Part shown: piece by piece, positions 22,914 to 33,359 of the stretch | Position numbering within the stretch: the stretch's first letter is position 1 | How the letters are laid out: each line of letters opens with the position of its first letter | NCBI GenBank assembly: GCA_950295325.1 | Contig: OX485809.1 | Location: 31,882,144-31,946,143, forward strand | Source of the DNA: Polytrichum commune | Lineage: Eukaryota > Streptophyta > Polytrichopsida > Polytrichales > Polytrichaceae | Length of the DNA stretch: 64,000 bases | Direction of reading: 5' to 3' | Translations under genes and position numbers: made by a program | Notes under the pieces: model-generated | What the model saw: the letters and a program-made list of their open reading frames with translations, nothing else | What the model was told of the DNA's origin: nothing | The model's database searches: none

Positions 22914-23285
22914 GGCACCACGGGCCTTGGCTTGGTGGTTAGGGCTCATGGCCCCCAATGAGGAGGTTGTGGGTTCTATTCCCCATGCCGGCGTGGTGCT
23001 CACCACCTTAGTCCACCCAACTATGGTGGGGGGTCCTTGGACCTTGTTGTATGGGTACCTCAAAGCCCTTTGGGGGGATACCATGTCCGGTATCTTCAAG
23101 GCACTAGTGGCTAGCTAGGAACTAGTATAGTGTGTCACTATAGTGTCCATCCTCGAAAGGGGAGAGTAGTATTGTCCCAATGCCCCCCTTGTCCAGTGGG
23201 CATCGGGTCATTGGCATTATGAACGGACACTTTATTCACACCGGCCCCTTGCTAAAAAGGGACCGGAGTTTCTATCTATCTATCT
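22914..23285 (+). mobile_element. tRNA-type SINE with (TATC)n tail and 11-bp TSD
   Basis: A pol III internal promoter is visible: an A-box-like TGGCTTGGTGG at 22928-22938 and a B box GGTTCTATTCC at 22972-22982, spaced as in tRNA genes. The body is GC-richer than its surroundings and ends in a (CTAT)n microsatellite (about 23270-23285), a known kind of SINE tail. The 11-bp direct repeat AGCTACTCCCA at 22903-22913 and 23286-23296 fits LINE-machinery integration. Length is 372 bp. The head does not fold as an intact tRNA, and the partner LINE is not evident here. Confidence 0.8.
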
Positions 23286-23589
23286 AGCTACTCCCACCTT
23301 CTCAAATCCAGGCCACCTACTAACCTTCTCCTCTTAAAAACGGGTCTTCAATCCGTTGATGACTTGCACTTGTAGGTTAAGATTTTTTAGTAAAGCGCTC
23401 GGGAGTCTACCGTGTCCACTGCCCCCCATATTCTAGCAGCCCACCAAAATATGGCTAAATGAGAGCTTGTGCTCAACTACATGAGAACACCCCCGACCCA
23501 CTATTTTCTAGAATCTAGTGGGCAACGGCGTACAGGGAAAGTCACCCTAAGAGAAGTTACAACGGAGGAGCCCCGCCCCGCCCCGCCCG

Positions 23590-24770
23590 CCTTATGTGTC
23601 GAAGTTGCCATTTTGAGCTGGACAGAGAGACTGAGGATGCTGTTTCTAGAACCACTTACCAAGGTGCCGATCAGTCCGCTGCAAATTGGAGAGCAAGAGG
23701 AGCACAAAGGCAGCTGGCAGAGGGAAAGCTCAGAAAAGGACAGATTGTGCCAAGGACAGAATACAATTGCAAATTAAAGCAACTGGAAGACTCATCAAGG
23801 ACTGGCCTGGAAGGAAAGGCCCCGAGCTGGCAAAGCGTAATACTAATCAGGCACTGTACTGGGTATGTGTTTGTTTTTTGTTTATTTCCTTTCCTTCCTT
23901 TTTCTTCCTTTTTCTTCCCGTTGAATCTAAGTAGGGAAACCTGGAAATTAAAGCAACGACAAGATCAGAAATGCCAGCCGCTCAAAAAGTAAAATCGCTG
24001 TAGGCTTTGGGAAAGGTAACAGATAACTAACAAGGAAAGAGAAGGAAGAGAATTCATGGAAGGAAGAGGGAAAAAGAGAGGGGAAAGAATCAATGGGGGC
24101 AAGTGAAGGATCTTTCTGAGTCTGTTTCCGATGCTGATCAATCCACTTAACTTAGCTGGCATGCTTGATGAGGCCTATCAGAGCTTCGAGTTCATGAATC
24201 CTCATCATTGATCAGCGTGCTTGAGTCACCGGGGAGTGCCATCTGTTTATTGAAGGTGAAACAGCCAGGGGAAAGGATGAACTTAAAGACCAGGTCAGAA
24301 AGTGCAAGTTAGGGGAAAAAGAGAGGAAAGGAAACGGCACTCATCACCGCAGCCGGTCAAAACCTCGAAAGGGGAAAGAAGGATTGGAAGACATGATCGG
24401 TATCTTCGGAAGCAGCTACAGGCCCGACAGAAAAGGAAGAAGGGTGAAGGAGACCAACAATCTGCTGTGAAGGATCTGAGTCTGTTTCCTGTAATGCCGA
24501 TCAATCTATGTATTTAACGTATTAGGAGCTGGCAGATCATTCGGTGTGCGTGCTTCAATGCCATTTGTTCATTGAAGACGGTAATCGAGGAAGGGGAAAG
24601 GGAAGGAGAAGGAGAAGGAACAGGATGACGACAGAACAGACTCCTCAGGGAATGTAAGTTAAAGCTTGCTAGTAATCCAATGGAAGGTTGGGAAACCCTT
24701 CGGCCCTATTGATCCGGAAGGGAAGAGTCAGCTAGTGTGTGCGAAGCCGGGAAGGAACTTAAAGAAGGAA
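23590..24770. repeat. Purine-rich, partly duplicated non-genic stretch
   Basis: Two related blocks (about 23930-24240 and 24290-24580) share 'gggaaaRaga', 'gaaggatctKagtctgtttcc', 'gatgctgatcaatc/atgccgatcaatc' and 'gtgccatctgtttattgaag/atgccatttgttcattgaag', a period of about 340 bp. ORFs here look chance-derived from purine-rich sequence. No gene assigned. Confidence 0.4.
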
Positions 24771-24774
24771 ATTA

Positions 24775-25626
24775 GGGCCACTTCAAACACAAGCCAAGAG
24801 AAATTGTGAGAGCTTGGAAAGAAGTGTCCACAGGCCGTCCCAAGACATTTCCAATACAAAGTCATGAAGTGTGGTCATGGGCTCTCAACCAAATGCAATT
24901 TCAATGAATTTCTATTCATGCCGGGTCCTTGGGAGGTGTTGGAGTGCCATGGTCTCCCGGTTTTGTGTTTGGTCTACCTCCAAGAGCTGCTTTTTGAAAA
25001 TAATCCAAGTGACCATGAAACATGATCCATTCGATGCCGTGTAGCAATTCATGTAGACTTTACATTCATCTTGCATCCACTCAGGGTGAGTGTTCATGTA
25101 GGTCGCTTGCCCACCAAATTCTAGATTATAGTGGGTAGGAGTATTTGCATGTAGTTAACCACAAGCCACTATCCAACCACATTTTGGCGGTTCGCTAGAA
25201 TGTGGAGGGTTGTGAACACATGCTGCTAGACTTCCATGCGCCCACTAGAGAAATTTTAACCCACAAGAGCCAATCACCAAATGATTAAGACCGATTGAAG
25301 ACTCAAGAGAACCAACGACGGTCTAGAACTCCATCCTTGGTAACTGGGTGGAGGATGCTAATAATGCACCCAAATTTGAAAAGATTGGAGTAGCTAATTG
25401 ACACATACGAACCCTATCCCACCAGAGTCCCTCTACATTTAGACAAACTTGCCCTTATTCACACTAAAATCTAGTGGACGAACGGCCTACATGAGAACTC
25501 ACCCTTACCCCGTTGGCCCCTTAAGCGTAGTGTGAAGTGAAGTCGGACTAGCCCCGCCTTTTCCACCAATGGGAGTGCTTGAAGTGCGATGGTCACGGGC
25601 CCTCAGTCGCATGTGTGAAGTGGACC
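24775..25626 (+). mobile_element. Harbinger-like element (GGGCCACTTCA family), split by a MITE
   Basis: TTA lies at 24772-24774 and 25627-25629. The ends GGGCCACTTCAAACACAAGC and (reverse complement) GGTCCACTTCACACATGCG are inverted repeats. The element is interrupted at 25084-25504 by another Harbinger-like MITE. It is the single-unit relative of the tandemly expanded copy at 62681-63826, containing just one 'ccttttccaccaatgRgagtgcttgaag' unit. Confidence 0.7.
25084..25504. mobile_element. Complete Harbinger-like MITE (GGGTGAGTT family)
   Basis: GGGTGAGTGTTCATGTAGGT at the left and, on the opposite strand, GGGTGAGTTCTCATGTAGGC at the right form TIRs, flanked by TCA and TTA (one mismatch between duplicates). 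Length is 421 bp. This intact copy defines the family whose disrupted relatives are at 16229 and 22420. A further end-like sequence lies at about 21866. Confidence 0.7.
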
Positions 25627-25704
25627 TTAGAAAGAAAGGGAAACAAAACGAAAGATAGCGTACTCACTCAAGAAGAGCGTCGCCACTGGTGATGGTTTTC
25701 ATTA

Positions 25705-26086
25705 GAGCATCACCACCCATCCTACAAAATGCAGGGTGGATCATCCTCACAATAAGTTCAAGTCACTCGGTTTGCAAGCCGAGTGACCCACCCATGACTT
25801 GTATATAAGGTGATAAAACAAGGAAGAAACAAAAACAAGATGAATCTCATTGGCACCTTGAAAATCGGAGAGGAATATGGAGTTTGTCCTTTGTTGTTTA
25901 GGGGCCTTCTTTTTTGTTTTGGGGGCGGAGCTCCGACTTGCAAAATGACCCCAATTTGCAAGGCAACCTCAACTTCCAAGCCGGCCCTACCAACAAATCA
26001 TCCATTTTGCAGGATGGGTGGGGCACTTTTGCAAGCCGCCTCTCACAATATAAGTCATCCGTTTTTCAGGATGGGTGGTGATGCCA
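25705..26086. mobile_element. TTA-flanked MITE with GGCATCACCACCCATCCT ends
   Basis: The left end GAGCATCACCACCCATCCT and the right end AGGATGGGTGGTGATGCC are inverted repeats. TTA stands at 25702-25704 and 26087-26089. Length is 382 bp. The interior includes a second nested inverted pair ('ccattttgcaggatgggtgg'). An ORF overlapping it at 25810-26253 is not convincing. Class inferred as Tourist/Harbinger-like from the TTA duplication. Confidence 0.7.
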
Positions 26087-26394
26087 TTAGGGGAGATGAC
26101 ATGGGGTGGGGAAGACGACGACAAGAGGAGGTGGCTGCTGATGTGGCAGCTTTTGGGGGGCCGGAGGGCACGGAGCCAACAACAAGTCCTCAAGGCTCCA
26201 TGCATGTGACAAGGCAAGGGGAGATGCATGCGGCAAGAGGGGATTTAAGTTAGGAGGGGACTTCCAGGCTTTGCATTGTGTGTGCTACTTCCTTTTGACC
26301 TGGTATATTGGGGATGGAATGAGATGGTCAGGGAGTTTATAGGGTAGGGATTATGTGGAAAACCACTGGGATCCGCCCGATCACAGTGACCAAT

Positions 26395-26600
26395 GACTGG
26401 GGCCACGTGACAGATGAACCGGTGGAGTTCGAGACTTCGGGAAGCTTGCTGATCGTTTTGGAGGAATCTATATATGGAACGTGCCTCAAATTCGCAAAGA
26501 AAACCCAAAGGTTCACAGCATGTAACGGGTTGGACTTGGAAACGCTCGGACTTTGACCGAGTATTGCCCACAAAGCTCCCCGGACATTGATGCTGACAGT
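26395..26600 (+). repeat. Copy of the AACCGGTT-family interspersed repeat
   Basis: The segment 'ggggccacgtgacagatgaaccgg' through 'tgtaacgggttggacttgg' and 'tattgcccacaaagctccccggacattg' aligns with the copies at 16840 and 20512. The uninterrupted 'gatgaaccggtggagttcgagacttcgg' is shorter than in the others (no 'gaaataaccggttgaa'), indicating an internal deletion. Confidence 0.5.
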
Positions 26601-28300
26601 GCTTCAGCTACGCTAGAGTAAACGTGTCTAATTTGGTCACTTATCTTAATTGGATACCTACATTCGAGTGGTGTGTGCTTACTTATGCATCCAAGAGCGG
26701 ACAAATATGTGGGACCTGTGGAGAGACATGATGTGTTTTAAAAGAGATTGGACTTCATGTTCAAATAGGTTTATTTGTAAAGGAAAGCGTATGAAACCAT
26801 GGTTGTTCCCAAACCCTGAGTTCATGAGAATTACCACAAAGTCACTCGACACTCGACAATTTGGCATTTCCAAATTCTATTCATTTCCAAATTGCATAGC
26901 TCATGATAGTGTCTTTGGGTAAACATCCATGTTGGCTTGATGTTTATAGTTATTTTGATTGTGGATGAATGAGTTAGGCGGGGATGCAGGGAAGAAATCA
27001 TCCATCGTTAAAAAATGGGTCGCTTGGGAAGTTAGGGGTTAGTGCAACTAACTAGTTACTTTTTCTAGCTAGCCTACTTATCCTAGGATATGAAACACAT
27101 GATTAGTATGAGTTGATTAGCAAATCTAAATCAAGGCACTTGGACACTCACTAAATTAATCTCAAAACTTGTCCATGAATGGTATGGAAATTCATATTAT
27201 AATAACCAAATATGCACTGAATCAAATCGCCCATAATTGCCATGTGACCAAGGCTTGATCACTTCAATTGGCCACTCCCACTTTGTCCATATCGTACATA
27301 GTTGCAGTATTGTGCTAGAGGGCATGTCCATTGCTCCATCCATCCTCCATCCTTCAACCACATTGCTAGCATGCTCCGCGCTTGGGCTCTTTGCATTCTC
27401 AGATTGATTGTTCTTTGTCCACATTCTCCAATCTCCAAATACGATAGATGGTGCCATGCATGGTTGCTATGTTCAAGCCTTGGCGTCACATTCAATGGTG
27501 GACGTTTTGTATGGAGGGTTTGTTGGTTTCACTATACATTCACTAATGAGGGTGGGTGTGGGTGTGGGTGTAGATATTGGGCATTGCAAATTTGTTTGTG
27601 GCGGGATCATATTTATGAAGGCGGTAATGGGTTTGAATCTTGACACGAGGTATGTTCACAACTTGCAAATTCATGTTTTTTGCTTTGTGTTTTTTGTTTG
27701 TAACTGGGCTTATGGTTGGATTCACAAGCTAGGTTTGGGTGATTGGCTTTGGGCTCTTGCTCTTGGTTTTGTGGGTTTGGGCTCTTGGGTCTCCTTCTTA
27801 CTTCCGCTCTTTGCACTCCTTCATTTTGCTATTCAAGCTCCTTCCACCCCCTACGTTGCCCCTACTCGTACTCCTTCCAATCCATTGACTTTGCTTGGTG
27901 GCTCTTTTTTTTGCCGCCTTTGTGGGCGTTTTTAAAGGCTTCATGACCATGATGACCAGGTCTAGTTCAAGATCCAAACGACCCTCATTTAAGTTGTAGG
28001 TGTTCATGATCACCCCCAGGGGAGAATTGTCAACTACCACAATCCAAGAGGTTGTGGCAAGCAAATCATCCAACAATTGTTGCTCCAATGTGGGAAAATC
28101 TTCTTCCACCCCAACGTCTATTCCTTCTCCATTCAAAACTAGTGATGTCGCCACCAGTGGATCCCAACCAATGTGGATATGCCTTCGAGCGGGCGACAAC
28201 AACTCTGATGGCCTCCCCAAGCACTTAGACACCGAATTGCTATCTACTGTGTAGGAACCTCCAACCAGGAAACAAAAAAAAAAGTTCAAAACAAAAGAAC
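26601..28300. other. Non-genic stretch
   Basis: Both strands hold overlapping low-complexity frames (for example 27408-27935 + and 27798-28289 -) of unusual composition but no recognisable domain. An uninterrupted copy of the 'gaaaccatgg...accacaaagtcac' repeat lies at about 26788-26845. Confidence 0.35.
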
Positions 28301-28339
28301 ATATTCCCTAATTCCTTTCGATTTTTTTGGGTTCATTGT

Positions 28340-28720
28340 TCATCCAATGTTGCTTAGATGTTTGATGCTCTTGTTTTCCATGTCATACTCTTGGTGCTAT
28401 TGTTTTGTTGGTTATGCTTTTGTCATACTCTTGGTGCTATTGTTTCGTTGGTTATGCTTTTGTCATCCTCTTGGTTTTGTTGGTTTTGTTGGTTTTGCTC
28501 TTGTCATGTTGCTAATGCTTTGAGTGCTTTTGTTGGTCTTGTCTTCAACTTTGTTGCATGGTCTTAGTTTTTGCTACTTTTGTTTGAACTTGTTGTTCAT
28601 GTGTTAGTGCTTTTGCTCTTGGTCCTCTTGGTGTTAATGGTTTCGTCTTCGAGATATTCCTTTTGTTGCTCTCGTCATGCTCTTGTCGCCTTGGTGTAGG
28701 TTCCAAGAAAATTGGATAGC
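28340..28720. repeat. Degenerate tandem repeat rich in 'ttggtgctattgttttgttgg'
   Basis: Imperfect units of the type 'tcatactcttggtgctattg' plus 'ttggttatgcttttg' recur several times in a row, with (ttggttttg)n runs near 28470-28500. The segment is strongly T/G-rich on this strand. It looks like slippage-expanded DNA. Confidence 0.5.
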
Positions 28721-29180
28721 AAAATATCCGTGGTATGAGCATGACTCTCAAGGGGATGGTAAATTTGATAGATTTCAATGTGTAATATGATCTTAATTCA
28801 ATGGCAAAGACAAAATATTGGATGCAAAAGATGAAAACCTAACAAAATCAAGGATGGAAGAAAATGTTCAATAACTACCTTTCTTTGAAGGCGAAGAAAG
28901 GTGAGTGGTTTTGGGATCAAAATTCAATGCACAAGTGTTGTCCATTGATAAATTCCAAACCCTAGTTGTAGCCAGGGATACTCCAAAATGCAATGAAGTC
29001 CAAATGACAATCATGTTCCATTTGTTGGAGTTCAGAAGGCCTATGATAGAGTAACCACCCATGAAGGTATTGTTGCATTTCCTTGGCGTCCTTAAGGTCG
29101 GAATCCTTTCATTCCTTCTATTTTGAGTTGGTCATATTATCCATTTTATTTTGCAACATTCCTTTGGTTAGAGTTGATAC

Positions 29181-31040
29181 TTGAGTATATATGTGCATGT
29201 TTCATTGACGCATTGGTCTGAGGGGTCGGGTTGGAAAATGGTTGAAGGTTTGTTTAAGGTTGTGCAAGCAAAGACAAATGAAGTAATAATGTTGCCCCTT
29301 ATTTCTTCATCACTTGCGACGAAGACACAAATGCTAGACAATCAATATTGGATCAATATACATGTTTACACAAATAAAGATTGGGAAAGAGTGTCATTGT
29401 TCTTGAATGTGGAGCGTGTGATTAATGATGGTGGTGGTGATAACATAATGAAGATGATTCTTGGTGCACATACTAACGAAGATGGGTTCCTTTCACATCA
29501 TATTAGAAACCAATTCATGGCATTTGGTGTGAATGGTGCATTCACTTTGCAAGGGTTGAAGAATGGTGTTACTAACAAGTTGCAAGTTTCTCATGCACTA
29601 CACATGCAGGGCATGCATTGTATGGCACATTGAAACAACATTGGAGTGCGATGCCTGCCAAATCTTGAGATGTTGGCTAGGATAGTAAGGTCCTTACTAG
29701 CTTCCTTGGACATTTATTTTAATAAAGTCTTCAAAACATCATTTGGAGCTCCAAAAACTTGTAGGTTCAATTGCTTGAGTCTAACGGTACCTAAGAAGAT
29801 TCTTCAAAATGCAAAAACGAGGCAAATTTCATTATTGAGTCCATTGAAGCGTATTTTGTCAAAGCACCACACCCTTTTGGTGAAGATATATTTGGACTCA
29901 ATTTGTTAAACTAGCAATCTTGACAACCAAGGTTTGATTTGGTTGACATCAAATGCTTGTTGACTACCTCTTCAAGGGACTATGAAACCTTTGGTTGTTT
30001 TCGCAAAATCCCCCAATGTTTATGTATGCCATTTCACAAGGGCATTGACCTTTTACATTTTTTATGTGAATGCCTTGCGTTACATGGAGAATGCATTTAT
30101 TTCAAATGCATTTTCATGCTTCAAAAAAAAAATGTGGACTCTCACATGAGCACATCCGCCTAAGGTGGTATGCAAACATGCATGATTATGTAGAATGCTT
30201 GGTTTTTGAGGACCATTTGCCCATTTCAGCCAACTCTCACCTCAATGCAACTTGCATTGATCCTACCACTAATGCAAGGAGCTTTGTACCAAGAGAGATA
30301 TTTGATATAACCATGTCATAGGTGAAGGTTGAGGTTGTAGGTACGCGTTATTTGTTTGTTTTGTTTCTAGTAGACTTACATTTTTTGATGTTACTTGATT
30401 TGTAATTTTTGTTTTTCATCAGCATGGGTGTAATGCCTTGGTTATTTGCTTGCAAATGTTGTAGCTATGATGTTGATGGAATTGAAAACCATGATCCCTC
30501 CTAGTGAGGTAATGGGTGCACTATCCATTAGGTATTCTCAATTATGGCTTGAGCTAGGCCACGAGGACAAGCTTACAAGGTTCACAAACACTTTAAAGCA
30601 AACATATAATGGTCACCCGAAGGATATCTCTATTGCTCCACATGTTTACGATACAAACATTGGAGCATTGAGTGGAATGGCACTTGATCAACATTTCCAT
30701 TGGTTTGATGTAGCAATGGTGGATGACTGTCTTGCAATGAGGGTTGTGAACTTGCATGTTCACCCCCTAACCATACTATGGTGTGCTTTGGTGCACTCTG
30801 GCCCTTTGAAGGGTATGTTTCTTGAGTTCTATAAGCTCGCAAAAATTGCAATAATCCAAGTAAGGGACTTAAAAATTAAAATCTAACTTCATGAAAATTG
30901 TTTGACATGTTTTATTGCATGTTGGTTTCTTAGTGACTTTGTCTTATTGCATCCTATTTTGTAGGTCCTTTGAGAGCATGGAAGATGAAGGAACATTCTC
31001 CAATATTTGTTTCTTGAGAATCAAACTCCGCAACCACTAA
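29181..31040 (+). pseudogene. hAT transposase pseudogene with hATC end
   Basis: Open segments 29181-29633, 29646-29909 and 30446-30886 share motifs of plant/algal hAT transposases in order: GLKNGVTNKLQVSHA then MQGMHCMAH (about residues 125-150), ..RWYANMHDYVECLVFE (about 30153-30205), the IDPTTNARSFV.REIFD block (about 30258), and SGPLKGMFLEFYKLAKIAI (about 30793). The hATC core ESMEDEGTFSNICFLRIKLRN (about 30972-31030) comes after a possible intron (GTAAGG at 30860, TTGTAG at 30964) or a frameshift. Several stops and shifts interrupt it. Terminal repeats and TSD were not found, so element limits are unknown. Confidence 0.7.
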
Positions 31041-31599
31041 ATTCAATATTGCCTCTTGCTACAACAATGTTAAGACTCAAAAATGTTACACAATGACATC
31101 ATTCATGGACAAGGAAGTCATTTAAGATTAGAGAGCTTGCCAACTGAAGTGGGGTTAATATGCACATTTGATTGCAAAGTTTATAGTTTCATTATCCGCT
31201 CACATACATAGCTATAAAATACAATGTAAAATCCCATCGAAATAGCCAATTGACCTCATAGTAAAAATTGGAAAAAGATTCGCTCCTTGCATCATCTATT
31301 AATAGACCACCCACACCTACTGGTGCGGGCCACCAGTGAATGGTTTCTACCAGCACTGGTTTCATCCAATGGCTATCACGCGCCAATTTGGAACTAAAAG
31401 TGACCCTTGTTGGTAGGAGCCATTCGTTGATCACTCACACCAATACATGTGGGCATGCTATGAATTGATGATGATGTCATGCTTACCCAGATGTCTTGAA
31501 AGTTGACAACAACTTTTTTGTGTAGCAAGTGCAACATCTTCTACAACTCCTTCTCCATCACTTAATAAGTAATGATATGCACAATAAGAGTGATGAGGA

Positions 31600-31961
31600 C
31601 ATAGTGGTCATGAAGAGGGTGAGACCGTATATGAATGTACCTCTCATCCATCCAATGTAAAGACTTGACCCCTTATATGTTTGTGGCCGACTCATCTCAA
31701 ATGACTTGGACTAAGGTAAATGGGTTTTGATTTTGTTTAAATTCAAAATTTATTCTAAAAATAATTTAATACTTAAATTTTGATTTAATATTATATATAT
31801 ATATACCAGCTAACAAAGTAACCTCTGGACTGCATACTCTTTCAAGGCTTTCATGTTGGATGAATGAGAGGTACACTCATATGCACGATAACTCCCTCTC
31901 TTTGTGCTCACGATTGGTCATAGTAATTTCAGAGCTTGCATGGAGTTTCAAGCCCATCCAC
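31600..31961 (+). repeat. Interspersed repeat, first of a near-tandem pair
   Basis: This block ('atccatccaatgtaaa.acttgacccc', 'actcatctcaaatgacttgg', 'catgttggatgaatgagaggtac', 'atgcacgataactccctctct') is repeated at 32998-33300 and, more distantly, at about 61130-61330. In the first pair the units lie either side of the MITE at 31964-32972, so the MITE may have landed next to or within a tandem duplication. No ORF. Confidence 0.55.
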
Positions 31962-32255
31962 TACACTAAATAGGATTTTTAGTGTTTGATTATATTTAAT
32001 GTTGTTACCACCCTACCCTGCTCAACACTAACTTTAAATTTTTGACAATTAGTGTTAGAAGAAATGCTAGAAGAGATGCTGGAATTCTCCTTTTATCATT
32101 GTTAAATTTTTTTTTCATATCCTTACTAACACTAAATTCAAACACGTAACTTCCACATATTACCATAGTTGGTATTTAGTGTTTAAGTTTACATTTAATG
32201 TTACTTACTTTCATACGCTTATTGATATTTAGTGTATGCGTTTGTACTTAATGTA

Positions 32256-32944
32256 CAGTAACCTCCCGCTTAAGTACGCACCCGTTTAAGTACACATCCC
32301 GGTTAAGGACGCATTTTTTGGCAAAAAAATTAGGGTTCAAGATTTCTTAGTTGAACATGTCGTGAATCATCATTTGGCGTAAGTTTTGAAGTTTTTTGCG
32401 TTTGGCTTTGAGGTCGACCGCTCGGATCTTGCTTTGAAATGATTCAAATGATTTCTTAAGGCCATTAAAAATTTCCTCTGCTTTTGCTTGAACTTCAAGG
32501 CAGAGCAGCTAATCCTCGATGTCAAGAACCTACTTATAAAGAGAGTCAAAACCCTAGAATATAACTCGGTTTTCTAAATCGACATTCAGTTCCTGAGTGT
32601 TAACATCGCCTTCACTAACGATGTACTCTCGGGCTAGAGCCCTTTTACTTAGAGTATTCGTTTTGCTAAGCTTCAAGATGATTTCGCAATGTTGATGCTC
32701 ATTGAGACGCTTTCCATTTGGTTTCTTTGACATTGTAGCAAAACACAAGCGATTTGGGAAACCTTAAACCCTAAAGTACACACCTACCGGCTATAGCGAT
32801 TTGGGAAACCCTAAATCCTAAAGTACGCACCTACCAACTATAGCGAAACACAAGCAATTTGGAAAACCCTAAAGTACGCACCTACCAGCTAAGTACGCAC
32901 AAACTGCGCATGTTCAAGTTGCGTACTTAAGCGGGAGGTTATTG
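32256..32944 (-). mobile_element. Pogo-like element with CAGTAACCTCCCGC TIRs
   Basis: The left CAGTAACCTCCCGCTTAAG and the reverse complement of the right end CAATAACCTCCCGCTTAAG are terminal inverted repeats extending through 'tacgcac', with TA at 32254-32255 and 32945-32946. On the minus strand it encodes the start of a pogo-type transposase (from 32733). It is closely related to 59709-60210 but has additional, partly duplicated sequence ('gcgatttgggaaaccct') near 32740-32870. Confidence 0.8.
32554..32733 (-). pseudogene. N-terminal fragment of pogo-type transposase
   Basis: The frame starts MSKKPNGKRLNEHQHCEII at 32733 and covers the first helices of the CENP-B/HTH DNA-binding domain (KLSKTNTLSKRALAREY), then diverges after YIVSEGDV and stops. 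The homologous frame at 59813-60100 continues through IRNVW. Loss of the recognition helix end and all catalytic sequence makes it non-functional. Confidence 0.6.
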
Positions 32945-33300
32945 TATTGAACACTAAAATTCCTATTTAGTGTGGTGAACTTGGAATGAGTGTGTGAGTA
33001 ATAAGTATGTATTTCACCCCTTGGCTCATCCATCCAATATAAACACTTGACTCCCATAGGTTTGTGGTTTACTCATCTCAAATGACTTGGACTAGACTAA
33101 ATCAGGATTTTGGAAACTTATTCCAATGTCATATCAACTAACAAGAGTAACCTTTGAACAACATACTATTTTGGGGCTTTTTATATTGGATGAACGAGAG
33201 GGACGTGCATATGCACGACAATTCCCTCTCTCCGTGGTCATAACCGGTCATCATCGTAACTTCAAAGTTGGCATGGAGTTTGAGGCTCATCTTAATAAGA

Positions 33301-33358
33301 GTGTGGAGGGAGGGAGGGAGGGAGGGAGGGAGGGAGGGAGGGAGGGAGGGAGGGAGTA
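33301..33358. repeat. (GGGA)n microsatellite
   Basis: A run of about 13-14 GGGA/GAGG units. It lies at the end of the repeat unit 32998-33300 and could be a retroposon-like tail or simple expansion. G-tract spacing could support G-quadruplex formation on this strand. Confidence 0.8.
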
Positions 33359-33359
33359 A

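Larger units (their letters stand above)
22420..23547 (+). mobile_element. Composite Harbinger-like MITE containing a TA-MITE and a SINE
   Basis: TAA lies at 22417-22419 and 23548-23550. The outer element starts GGGTGAGTTTCCATGCAGGC and ends AGGGAAAGTCACCC, and its two arms match (in reverse) the ends of the 421-bp element 25084-25504. It is interrupted by a TA-flanked MITE (22530-22901) and, directly beside it, by a SINE (22914-23285). Deleting both restores the 'caacTAgctactcc' junction seen as 'caattagctactcc' in the intact relative. Confidence 0.75.
31964..32972. mobile_element. CACTAAATAGG MITE split by a pogo-like element
   Basis: The left end CACTAAATAGGATTTTTAGTG and the right end CACTAAAATTCCTATTTAGTG are inverted repeats. 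The interior 'ttaatgttgttaccaccctacc' matches the MITE at 14267-14841. At 32256 the sequence is cut after TA by a 689-bp pogo-like element and resumes after TA at 32945. Its own sequence is about 320 bp. Confidence 0.7.

Noticed and set aside
22914-22990. A functional tRNA gene
   Set aside because: A and B boxes are present but no cloverleaf or acceptor stem can be formed; the downstream body, tail and 11-bp duplication show a SINE.
25810-26253. 147-codon ORF
   Set aside because: Begins inside a TTA-flanked MITE and crosses its border; no domain.
27408-28289. Overlapping ORFs of 163-175 codons on both strands
   Set aside because: Low-complexity composition, mutually antisense, and no domain or splice support.
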